Positions 1-6,120 of a DNA stretch of 10,185 bases are shown in pieces; position 1 is the first letter of the stretch, and every line of letters starts with the position of its first letter. Under the pieces are notes generated by a model. It searched no databases. It was given only the letters and a program-made list of their open reading frames with translations, and was not told the DNA's origin. A program made the position numbers and the translations under genes. Source of the stretch: Actinocrinis sp035946395 (GTDB taxonomy: Bacteria; Actinomycetota; Actinomycetes; Streptomycetales; Catenulisporaceae); assembly GCF_035946395.1 (NCBI RefSeq), contig NZ_DASYZI010000123.1, positions 1 through 10,185 of the forward strand, written 5' to 3'.

Positions 1-115
1 CCGTGAACATCGAGCGCCTCAGCACCCGATCAGTCGCCGAGGAAACCTCCCCGGCAAGACCCTCAACGGCCTTCCAGGACTTCCTAGACCAGCAGGGAAT
101 TCCCCGGTCGAAATC

Positions 116-301
116 ATGGCGAACCCTCGGAACCTGACCTCGACTACCAAGATCACCGACAGAGTCAAACGCGCCGTGGCGAGCCTGAAGACCTGGCGCA
201 TCCTGCATACCGACTACCGCAGACCCCTACAGACCTACAACGACACGCTCCACGCTGTGATCGGCCTGCACTGGTTCACCACGAGCCAGCGTTGTGCATA
301 A
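116..301 (+). pseudogene. C-terminal remnant of an IS5-type DDE transposase
   Basis: The frame ends with a segment reading VKRAVASLKTWRILHTDYRR, followed by PLQTYNDTL and VIGLHW. This is the typical end of DDE_Tnp_4 (IS5-superfamily) transposases, where the last catalytic Glu normally lies in a VERA-type motif; here that position reads VKRA, so the Glu appears to be Lys. The frame stays open to the left window edge, but residues before about position 130 do not look like the family, so a frameshift or rearrangement probably lies there. Only about 55 family-like residues remain and the first two catalytic Asp residues are absent, so the fragment cannot be active. It resembles, but is not the same copy as, the transposase pseudogene at 8339-9033. 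Family assignment is from recalled sequence patterns. Confidence 0.75.
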
Positions 302-467
302 GCCTCACTCCCACGCGCAGTTGGCCCGGCAGGATCCGAGCATCCGGGGGCGACAAGACGATGCGCGGGTCGGGGTGTGCAGTAACGCCGCTTAGCAACG
401 GGACCTTGATGTCGCACGGTTTCCAGCGTGCCGGGGTTCGGTCGGCGACGTGCGAAATCTCTTCAGA
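302..467. other. Intergenic stretch between IS remnant and membrane protein gene
   Basis: No reading frame here resembles a protein family, and I see no convincing terminator. It lies downstream of both the plus-strand transposase fragment and the minus-strand gene ending at 468, so it is a convergent spacer. It may hold the right end of the former insertion sequence, but no inverted repeat could be matched. Confidence 0.4.
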
Positions 468-983
468 TCAACTGCCATTCCGGCAGTAGTTCCACACGTT
501 GTGCTGTTCGTTGAACCCCTGCATGAACCAAGCGCCCTCGCTGGTGTTTCCTTGCTTTAGCGCGTAAGCATATTGCTGCCAGTCGTATGCCGTGTTGCGG
601 ATGTAGTCTTGCAGAGTGGTATCGCTCGTAGCGTTCGCTGCGTTCTCAGCGGCGCTGTAGAAGACGAGCCAGATAGTCGCGAGGGCGCTTGAGTTGCCGC
701 CGACGCCCGCCGCCTCATTCGTGGCAGTACCGTAGGCCGACTGCTCCAGGCTGCACGCCGCCGCTGTAGGCGTCTTTGTGGGACTGGGGCTTTGAGTCGG
801 CATCAGAAATGTGAGGTGCCGTGATGGCGTCGGCGAAGGGCTCGCCTGTGGGCTGTTCGACAAAACGCGTTGCAGTTGGCTGGCGTTTGCGATTCCGAAG
901 AACGTCAGCAAGGCCACAATTGATCCTGCTATTGCTAACCACTTATTGAGGCTATCGCTGCCGCTTTCGGGACTTTCCCCCAT
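468..983 (-). CDS. Hypothetical membrane-anchored extracytoplasmic protein
   Basis: A 171-residue protein that I do not recognise. Residues 1-13 are short and polar, and residues 14-36 form one hydrophobic segment (WLAIAGSIVALLTFFGIA) that would act as a signal anchor. Residues 43-72 are rich in Ser, Pro and Thr, as in wall-spanning linkers. Residues 75-171 form a small domain with several Tyr and Trp residues and only two Cys (in AACSLE and NYCRNG near the end), which could form a disulfide outside the cell. The ATG is preceded by GAGGGGG at a spacing of about 5 nt, a good ribosome binding site that supports this start. It is transcribed away from the intron region. The mixed composition and the TM-linker-domain plan argue that it is a real gene. 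No function is proposed. Confidence 0.7.
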   Translation of the reverse strand: MGESPESGSDSLNKWLAIAGSIVALLTFFGIANASQLQRVLSNSPQASPSPTPSRHLTFLMPTQSPSPTKTPTAAACSLEQSAYGTATNEAAGVGGNSSALATIWLVFYSAAENAANATSDTTLQDYIRNTAYDWQQYAYALKQGNTSEGAWFMQGFNEQHNVWNYCRNGS

Positions 984-1028
984 TTTTGCCCCCTCAGACG
1001 GCGAGTCTTGGCTGCGATGCTGGCCGCA

Positions 1029-1034
1029 GTATAG
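1029..1034 (-). promoter_or_regulatory. Possible -10 element for the 171-residue protein gene
   Basis: On the minus strand this reads TATACT, one mismatch from the TATAAT consensus, about 45 nt before the ATG at 983. No clear -35 box lies 16-18 nt upstream, so this is only a candidate. Confidence 0.3.
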
Positions 1035-1061
1035 CGAAGTCGCTCGATCGCGAGAGCCGAT

Positions 1062-1076
1062 TCTCGGCTACCCCAC
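1062..1076. repeat. Short perfect hairpin near the 5' exon
   Basis: The sequence contains AGCCGA, a three-base loop TTC, and TCGGCT, giving a 6-bp stem. No T-run follows on either strand, so it is not a standard terminator. It lies between the minus-strand gene and the proposed intron insertion site. Confidence 0.35.
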
Positions 1077-1126
1077 ATCTGAATCAAGATCGAGCTCTGC
1101 AGCGCACGCTTTTATCAATTCGAGTC

Positions 1127-1143
1127 ATGGAGGCTTATGCGTT
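1127..1143 (+). CDS. Proposed 5' exon of an intron-split membrane protein gene
   Basis: This short open segment starts at ATG 1127 and encodes MEAYA plus two bases of the next codon. Removing the proposed intron (1144-3075) joins it in frame to the segment starting at 3076, giving MEAYALGALHVWFDAV at the junction. The same frame is open further upstream and reads RTLLSIRV just before the ATG, which would extend the hydrophobic segment, so the true start may lie upstream or have been lost. No ribosome binding site is obvious at 1127. The evidence is frame continuity and residue character only, so the exon assignment is an inference that depends on the intron ends being right. Confidence 0.45.
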
Positions 1144-1467
1144 GTGTCCTGAGCGTGGAGGGAAGTGGCATGTAGGGGCTGCTTCGTGAAGCGGTGCTGC
1201 ACGGATGATGAAGGTTGTGGCCCTTCGGCGTCGCCCTGCGGAGGGGGATGTCAAACCGCCTCATGCTGCGTTGGCTGAAGACCGTCGTGGTGAACGATGA
1301 GGAAAAGGCGCCGTTCACGGTGTCAGGTGGGGACCGGGAAGGCGAGCGCGAGCGAATCGTTGCTGACGTGTCGTAACCCTCTTAGATGACATCAAAACCG
1401 GGGTGTTGCATAGATCCCGGGATGAGCCTGGCGGGTGTCCGCTGATTGGCCAGGCGGTGTCCGGCAT

Positions 1468-1491
1468 GCAGACGACGCGAGCCCGGTCTGC
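1468..1491 (+). ncRNA. Candidate EBS1 stem-loop in intron domain I
   Basis: GCAGAC and GTCTGC form a 6-bp stem enclosing a 12-base loop that begins GACGCG. This hexamer pairs with the six bases before the proposed 5' splice site (TGCGTT, 1138-1143) with four Watson-Crick and two G-U pairs. In group II introns EBS1 lies in a terminal loop of domain I, so the position fits. This is an inference from pairing, not a folded model. Confidence 0.5.
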
Positions 1492-1712
1492 GGCTTTCGT
1501 GCGGAACAGGAGAAGGCGCGTCCCGACACCGCGCATCCTTCGGGGTGGGCGAGAGGGAGTGTCCCGAGCGGTGACCCCGTAAGGGATTGAGTACCGTCGC
1601 GGGGCGTGCCGGCGGACCGGCCCGTAGTAGTGGTGAAACCCCTGTAACGGGGGTGGAGCGAAGGGGCCGGGTCATTCGTGGCTGGTTCGTTCGATCAACC
1701 GGAAGTGCTCCG

Positions 1713-1718
1713 GGAGGA
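1713..1718 (+). promoter_or_regulatory. Ribosome binding site of the maturase gene
   Basis: GGGAGG lies about 5 nt before the GTG at 1724. It fixes that codon as the maturase start rather than any later ATG. Confidence 0.6.
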
Positions 1719-1723
1719 GTCGC

Positions 1724-2989
1724 GTGGACGAGTTGAAAGCACCGGGCAAGCCGTTCGAGATCTCGAAGCGGGCTGTCTGGGAGGCGTGGGAGAAGGTCGA
1801 GGCGAATAAGGGCGCGCCCGGGGTGGACGGGGTGTCGGTCGAGGAGTTCGGGTCCGATCTGCAGGGCAACCTGTACAAGATCTGGAATCGGCTCTCCTCC
1901 GGCACGTACTTCCCGCCGCCGGTGCGCGCGGTGCAGATTCCCAAAACCTCGCCGGGAGGCGGGGTGAGGATGTTGGGGGTGCCTTCGGTCGGGGACCGCG
2001 TGGCGCAGACGGTGGTGGCCAGGGCACTGGAGGAACGGGCGGAAGCGCTCTTCCATCCGGACTCCCACGGCTACCGCCCGAAACGCTGCGCGCTCGACGC
2101 GGTGGCCGCCTGCCGACGGCGCTGCTGGAAGAGCGACTGGGTGATCGATCTGGACATCGAGAAGTTCTTCGACAGCGTGCCGTGGGATCTGGTGGTCAAG
2201 GCCGTGGAGGCGAACACCGACCTGCCGTGGGTGGTGCTGTACGTCAAGCGGTGGCTTGAGGCCCCGCTGGCACTGCCGGACGGAACCCTGCAACAGCGGG
2301 AGCGCGGGACCCCGCAGGGCTCAGCGGTTTCCCCCGTCCTGGCCAATCTGTTTCTCCATTACGCGTTTGATGCGTGGATGGTCCGGGAGTTCCCCGGCGT
2401 CGCCTTCGAGCGCTACGTGGACGACGCGGTCGTGCACTGCGTCAGCGAAGCTCAGGCACGTCACGTGCTTGCGGCGCTCGGGGAGCGGATGAACGGGGTC
2501 GGGCTGCGGCTGCACCCGGGGAAAACCAGGATCGTGTACTGCCGGGACGGACAACGGCGTGCTTCGTACGAGCACACCGCGTTCACGTTCCTCGGCTACA
2601 CGTTCCGGGCCCGCGCGGCGCGCAACAGGAACGGGAGGATGTTCACCTCGTTCCTGCCCGCGATCAGCAAGGACGCCTTGAACCAACTCGGCAGTCGGGT
2701 GCGGTCCTGGGCGCTGCACAGGCGTACCGGGCACACCGAGGCAGATCTGGCCCGCCGGATCAATCCGATCGTGCGGGGCTGGATGAACTACTTTGGTGCG
2801 TTCTACCGTTCGGCGCTCTACGGCCTCCTAGGGCGGATCAACGCCTACCTACTGCGTTGGTCCCGCAACAAGCATCGAAAGCTCAGGGGACGCAAGAAGG
2901 CTCAGGAGGCGTGGAAACAGGCGGTCTTGCGCCGCCCCCGGTTCTTCGCCCACTGGGCCTGGGTAACCTCAGTGCCCATCGTCTGGTGA
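1724..2989 (+). CDS. ltrA: Group II intron reverse transcriptase/maturase
   Basis: A 421-residue protein that binds the intron RNA, helps it splice, and copies it into DNA during retrohoming. Residues 20-60 hold the N-terminal RT block (NKGAPGVDGVSVEEF, then LYKIWNRLSSG). The finger/palm blocks follow with RPKRCALDAV and DLDIEKFFDSVPWDL, the latter carrying the first catalytic Asp. GTPQGSAVSPVLANLFLHYA is the conserved RT-4 block. RYVDDAVVH is the catalytic centre, with YVDD where most relatives have YADD. After the RT comes domain X, the maturase part, ending in a basic tail (SRNKHRKLRGRKK) and FFAHWAW. I see no HNH endonuclease domain, so this is an En-minus type that would prime from a nicked or replicating strand. 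The frame is intact with no lesions, starts at GTG after a good ribosome binding site, and sits wholly in domain IV, so the protein is probably active. Confidence 0.95.
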   Translation: MDELKAPGKPFEISKRAVWEAWEKVEANKGAPGVDGVSVEEFGSDLQGNLYKIWNRLSSGTYFPPPVRAVQIPKTSPGGGVRMLGVPSVGDRVAQTVVARALEERAEALFHPDSHGYRPKRCALDAVAACRRRCWKSDWVIDLDIEKFFDSVPWDLVVKAVEANTDLPWVVLYVKRWLEAPLALPDGTLQQRERGTPQGSAVSPVLANLFLHYAFDAWMVREFPGVAFERYVDDAVVHCVSEAQARHVLAALGERMNGVGLRLHPGKTRIVYCRDGQRRASYEHTAFTFLGYTFRARAARNRNGRMFTSFLPAISKDALNQLGSRVRSWALHRRTGHTEADLARRINPIVRGWMNYFGAFYRSALYGLLGRINAYLLRWSRNKHRKLRGRKKAQEAWKQAVLRRPRFFAHWAWVTSVPIVW

Positions 2990-3000
2990 CCAGGATGACA

Positions 3001-3036
3001 AGAGCCGTATGACTGGAGACAGTCACGTACGGATCT
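3001..3036 (+). ncRNA. Group II intron domain V
   Basis: The segment forms the catalytic domain V hairpin. Its start contains the AGC triad (3003-3005). The stem GACTG/CAGTC is closed by a GAGA tetraloop of the GNRA class. The lower stem pairs CCGTA with TACGG around a small bulge. Size and layout match the 34-36 nt norm, and this is the strongest single proof that the intron RNA is intact. Confidence 0.9.
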
Positions 3037-3075
3037 GTGAGGGCCGAGGGGTGAGATCCCCCTCGGCTACTCGGC
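3037..3075 (+). ncRNA. Group II intron domain VI with bulged branch-point A
   Basis: CCGAGGGG pairs with CCCCTCGG across a short loop. The base of the stem pairs GAG with CTC, leaving A3069 unpaired on the 3' side as the likely lariat branch point, six bases before the proposed 3' splice site. Most relatives recalled end in CTACTCGAC; here it is CTACTCGGC, so the terminal AY is altered. Confidence 0.75.
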
Positions 3076-3508
3076 GGGCGCTTTGCACGTGTGGTTCGAC
3101 GCTGTTCAGCAGACCGGTGGGAGCGCCGCGGTGACCAGTCCGTACGCGGCGATGCAGCCGATGCCGGGCATGGATGCGGCGAGCATGTGCCCCAGCCAGG
3201 GCACGATGGGGCTGTTTGCCCCGTACGCCGGTGGGATGTTGGCCGCACACGCACTGGCCGCACTGGCTGCGGCGTGGTGGTTGCGGCGCGGCGAGGCTGC
3301 GCTTTTTGGCTTGGTTGGCCTACTCGGCGTGGTGCTGCACGGTGTCATGGCCGCTGTGCGGGTGGCGAGCGTTGTCCCGGCAGGCGCGGTCTGCTGCATG
3401 CCGCACGTGCCGTCCGCCGTCGGGGCTGTGTGGCTGCCGAAGTGGCTCAGTTTTCTGCGGTACGCGGTGGCCCGGCGCGGGCCGCCCCGGATGGGCATAG
3501 CGATGTAA
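3076..3508 (+). CDS. Met/His/Cys-rich membrane protein, 3' exon (copper-associated, N-terminus incomplete)
   Basis: The frame starts GALHVWFDAV right after the intron and runs 143 residues to TAA at 3508. After about 20 residues comes a Met-rich loop (YAAMQPMPGMDAASMCPSQG), then two hydrophobic segments (MLAAHALAALAAAWWL and LFGLVGLLGVVLHGVMAAV) separated by the charged turn RRGEA, then a VCCMPHVP loop and a basic tail ending RRGPPRMGIAM. This resembles small actinobacterial membrane proteins found next to ycnI/DUF1775 copper genes, where Met, His and Cys loops suggest metal handling; the resemblance is from memory. The first in-frame start inside this exon would be TTG 3083, with no ribosome binding site. 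Splicing of the intron would instead join it to ATG 1127 and give 149 residues. The ycnI-like gene follows 160 bp downstream on the same strand, consistent with a copper operon. Confidence 0.6.
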
Positions 3509-3670
3509 CCCCCGTTCCCGGGCGTCGAATGCTCGATCTGCGCATCTCGGCTCCCAGGAGGCTGCACGCGGTCTCGTCGTGTGCGTGCCCGCGTTTCCCC
3601 CTTGTGTTGGTGCGGTCCGTCGTCGGCCGTGCCCTCATCCGCGCCCCCGCGTCTGGAGTGTGTCTTTCCC

Positions 3671-4339
3671 GTGTTTTCGCTTCCTGCATCCCGCCGTACC
3701 CGGCTGCTGGCCGTGCCCGCCATCGCCGCCGCAGTCGTGACGCTGGCCGCGCTGCCTGCGTCCGCGCATGTGACCATCACCCCTGATACCGCAACCCAGG
3801 GCGGCGGGGACGTGCAGTTGACCTTCCGGGTGCCTAACGAGGAGTCGGGTGCCTCCACCACTCAGCTACAGGTTGCCTTCCCTACCGATCATCCGATCGC
3901 CTCCGTGCTCGTCGAGCCCATCCCGGGCTGGAGCGCGAAGGTCACCGACACCACTCTGGCCACCCCGATCCACACTGACGACGGAGACATCTCCCAGGTC
4001 GTCTCCCAGATCACCTGGAGCGGTGGGTCGATCGCACCGGGGCAGTACGGAGCGTTCACCGTGCTGCTCGGCCAATTGCCCTCGAACGCCAGCCAGGTGG
4101 TGTTCAAGGCGGTGCAGACCTACTCCAACGGCGATGTGGTGCGCTGGATCGACCTGGCCCAGCCCGGGCAGCCCGAACCCGACCACCCTGCTCCCGTGCT
4201 CGCCCTGACCAAGTCCACCGAAACTGCTGCGGTCGCGGCTACCACGGCTGCGGCCTCCAGCAGCGCCGCGACGCCCAAGGTCGCATCCACCAGCGACTCG
4301 ACTGCGCGGTGCAGACGGTGTACGACGTGGCCGGGTTGA
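3671..4339 (+). CDS. ycnI: YcnI-like (DUF1775) copper-binding protein lacking its C-terminal anchor
   Basis: The YcnI/DUF1775 family binds copper outside the cell, through the His that becomes the first residue after signal cleavage and a nearby Trp. The GTG at 3671 gives a clean signal peptide: basic RRTR, then a hydrophobic run, then PASA before the cut and HVTITPD as the mature start (His33). The conserved IPGWSAKVT block has the Trp at about residue 87, and TDDGDISQVVSQITW and FKAVQTYSNGDVVRWIDLAQ complete the domain. An upstream GTG at 3581 is in frame, but its extra residues are not signal-like. Family members usually end in a transmembrane helix and short basic tail. Here the frame passes STSDSTAR and then reads foreign residues (CRRCTTWPG) before a stop, because the DNA joins an LCP gene near 4301-4310. 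The product would be secreted but not anchored. It probably formed a unit with the membrane protein upstream. Confidence 0.85.
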   Translation: MFSLPASRRTRLLAVPAIAAAVVTLAALPASAHVTITPDTATQGGGDVQLTFRVPNEESGASTTQLQVAFPTDHPIASVLVEPIPGWSAKVTDTTLATPIHTDDGDISQVVSQITWSGGSIAPGQYGAFTVLLGQLPSNASQVVFKAVQTYSNGDVVRWIDLAQPGQPEPDHPAPVLALTKSTETAAVAATTAAASSSAATPKVASTSDSTARCRRCTTWPG

Positions 4340-5408
4340 CGATCGATCATTTCATCGAGATCGACATGTCCGGGGTGGTGACCATGTCCAATGCGCTGAG
4401 CGGCGTGCCGGTGTGCGTGACGAACAACGTCTACGACTCCTACTCGCACCTGAAGCTGCCCAAAGGGACCAGCGTGGTTCAGGGCGTGCAGGCCCTCGCC
4501 TGGCTGCGCACCCGGCATGCGTTCATCAACGAGGTCTACCGTGAGCAGGCGCAGCACATGTTCACGGCCGCGCTACTGCGCAAGCTCAAGGACAAAGCCC
4601 CGCTCGCCCACGTGAGCACGCTCGGTGGCTGACGCGGCGACCAAGGCGCTGACCGTGGACAGCGGCTTGAGCTCCGTGCTGGATCTGTTCAGCCTCAGCC
4701 AGGAGATCGGTAAGGTCCCCACCAGCCGCACCACGTTCCTGTCCGTGCCGACCGTGGACTACGCGGGCTCAAACCCGAACTGGAAGCAGCAGTTGCAGTT
4801 CGACCCGAACGCGGCTCCGGCCATGTTCGCCGCGCTTATGTCCGATACCCCGTATATCAAGTCCTCGCCCGCGACCGCGGCGGCCCACGCCTCCGTCACG
4901 CCGCCCGCCACCTCGCTCGCGCAGAATCCCGTACTGGTCAACAAGGCCGCGGTGCACGCGATGATCGGGAACGCGAGCGCGGTCAAGGGCTGGGCCGCGG
5001 CGGCTAAAAGCGCGCTGGAAGGCAGCGGGTTCAAGGGCTCACTGCTCAGTGTCGGCACCGCAGCTGCCACGACAAGCACCACTACGGTCTACTACCCTCC
5101 ACCCGCGCCGATCGGCCGCCGCGGTCGCCGCCGCTTTGAGCATCCCGTCCTCGGCCATGCGACAGAACAGCAGCTACTCACAAGTGACGGTGGTCATCGG
5201 CACGGACTGGACCAGCAATACCACGTTCGGCGCGTCGGGCGGCCAGGGATCCACCACGGGCGACGGTTCCGGCGGCGTGACCCCCGCGCCCACGGCTGTG
5301 GCGTCGTCACCGCCGAGCAGTTCGCTGCTGACCAACGGCGATGATTCCAAGGCATGCATGCATGTACGTCCCGTAGCCGGAATGGTGACACGCGCCCGCA
5401 ACACGTAG
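4304..5408 (+). pseudogene. LCP (LytR-CpsA-Psr) family protein, 5' truncated and frameshifted
   Basis: LCP proteins transfer glycopolymers to the cell wall outside the membrane. The remnant starts in mid-domain with VQTVYDVAGLTIDHFIEID and continues through SGVPVCVTNNVYDSYSH and ALAWLRTRHAF, the Arg-rich catalytic segment. The N-terminal membrane helix and the first half of the domain are missing. The frame breaks near 4620-4632 (frame 1 stops at STLGG, frame 2 resumes at ADAATKALTVDSGLSS), and again near 5100-5110 (frame 2 leaves after TTVYYPP, frame 0 resumes at SAAAVAAALSIPSSAM and QVTVVIGTDWTS). The last part is a LytR_C domain and a Thr/Ser/Pro/Gly-rich tail ending at TAG 5408. The loop after RTRHAF also looks shorter than usual. 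The gene is plainly dead, and its family identity is secure. Confidence 0.88.
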
Positions 5409-5418
5409 GTGACAGAGT

Positions 5419-5435
5419 GCGGCCGAGAGCGCCGC
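5419..5435. terminator. Weak hairpin between convergent genes
   Basis: GCGGC and GCCGC form a 5-bp stem around a 7-base loop, followed on the plus strand by GTGTTGTTG, which is not a clean T-run. It lies in the 63-bp spacer between the LCP pseudogene and the CadD gene, so it may help end transcription from either side. Confidence 0.25.
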
Positions 5436-5471
5436 GTGTTGTTGACCGGGAAGCCGCCGGGATATCGACTC

Positions 5472-6071
5472 CTAAAGGCTTTGTTGGATCGTGGTGATTG
5501 TGCCGGTGGTGATCAGGATGAGCACGCCGACCGCGATGAACACCACGGGCACCAGATAGTCGGTAGCGCGCCCGAGCGCTGTAGTGAGCGGCGTGCGGTC
5601 CGCCAGCAGCGCCCCGGTGGCGCACCACAGGGCGATCATGACCAGGAACACGCCTGCGGCCAGCAGGGAGCCGGCCACGTGCAGGGCGCGGAACAGCGGC
5701 GTGAACACGCTGATGTTGTCGGCGCCGCCCGCCAGCGTGATGGCCGCGATCCTGGTCGCGGTGCTCGCCAGCGGGGCCCGGGATTCACGCTCGGCACCGC
5801 GCAGGCGCCACAGTTGCCACACGCCCAAGCCGACCGGGACTAGGCCGAGCAGCCCGACCCACCGGTCCGGCACGATCCGCAACCCGGCTGCCGCGGCCAG
5901 GGAGAGAGCGAGGATGACCGCGAACCCGGTGTACTGCCCGGCGACGATCGCGCGGGCGCGCGGCAGCCCGGTGGCGCGGCGCGCGATGAACAAGGCGCTG
6001 AGCACGACTAGGTCGTCGATGGTGGTGACGGCGAAGGCGAGCGCTGCGGTCGCCAGCAGGGACGCGCTCAT
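5472..6071 (-). CDS. cadD: CadD-family cadmium resistance transporter
   Basis: A 199-residue integral membrane protein of the CadD family (PF03596), which exports or sequesters Cd2+ and sometimes other cations. The marks are VTTIDDLVVL in the first helix (residues 15-24), GQYTGF (45-50), the LGLVPVGLGVWQLWRL helix with its basic end (75-90), and LAGGADNISVFTPLF (113-127), the usual GGDN-type signature. Hydrophobic segments fit five or six transmembrane helices. The length is normal for the family. The ATG at 6071 has only a weak purine-rich element before it. It lies 49 bp after the stop of the DUF1003 gene on the same strand, so the two are probably co-transcribed. The protein looks intact. 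The substrate is inferred from the family and could be another metal. Confidence 0.85.
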   Translation of the reverse strand: MSASLLATAALAFAVTTIDDLVVLSALFIARRATGLPRARAIVAGQYTGFAVILALSLAAAAGLRIVPDRWVGLLGLVPVGLGVWQLWRLRGAERESRAPLASTATRIAAITLAGGADNISVFTPLFRALHVAGSLLAAGVFLVMIALWCATGALLADRTPLTTALGRATDYLVPVVFIAVGVLILITTGTITTIQQSL

Positions 6072-6120
6072 CCGCCGTCCGGCAGTGTCGCCGTGTCGGT
6101 GCCGCAGGACGATGACGCGC

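Larger units (their letters stand above)
1144..3075 (+). mobile_element. Group II intron (ribozyme retroelement) with internal maturase gene
   Basis: The element is a self-splicing retroelement of 1932 nt. The proposed 5' end reads GUGUC, close to the GUGYG rule. The stretch near 1621-1665, with GUAGUAGUGGUGAAAC and then GGUGGAGCGAAGG, matches the strongly conserved domain III region of bacterial group II introns. The maturase frame lies in domain IV (1724-2989). Domain V is at 3001-3036 and domain VI at 3037-3075. A stem at 1468-1473 and 1486-1491 carries the loop GACGCG (1474-1479), which can pair over six positions with TGCGTT at 1138-1143, as EBS1 should with IBS1. The base just before that loop is C and the proposed first 3' exon base is G. 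The 3' end reads GGC rather than the usual AY, so both ends should be taken as accurate to a few bases. Confidence 0.85.

Noticed and set aside
1263..1376. A short plus-strand frame starting MLRWLKTVVVNDEEKAPF
   Set aside because: It lies within the proposed intron domain I, in RNA-like sequence with hairpins, and has no ribosome binding site.
1368..1403. GTGTCG at 1368 as the intron 5' end
   Set aside because: It would leave only about 200 nt for domain I, too short, and the upstream bases also resemble intron domain I sequence.
1382..2293. A 303-codon open frame on the minus strand rich in Arg, Pro and His
   Set aside because: It lies opposite the intron and maturase, shows the low-complexity composition of antisense GC-rich frames, and has no recognisable domain.
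2374..3012. A 212-codon plus-strand frame overlapping the maturase
   Set aside because: It is the +1 shadow of the maturase; the maturase frame carries all RT motifs.
3106..3861. A 251-codon minus-strand frame across the membrane protein and ycnI start
   Set aside because: Composition is antisense-like, and it crosses two plus-strand genes with clear family signatures.
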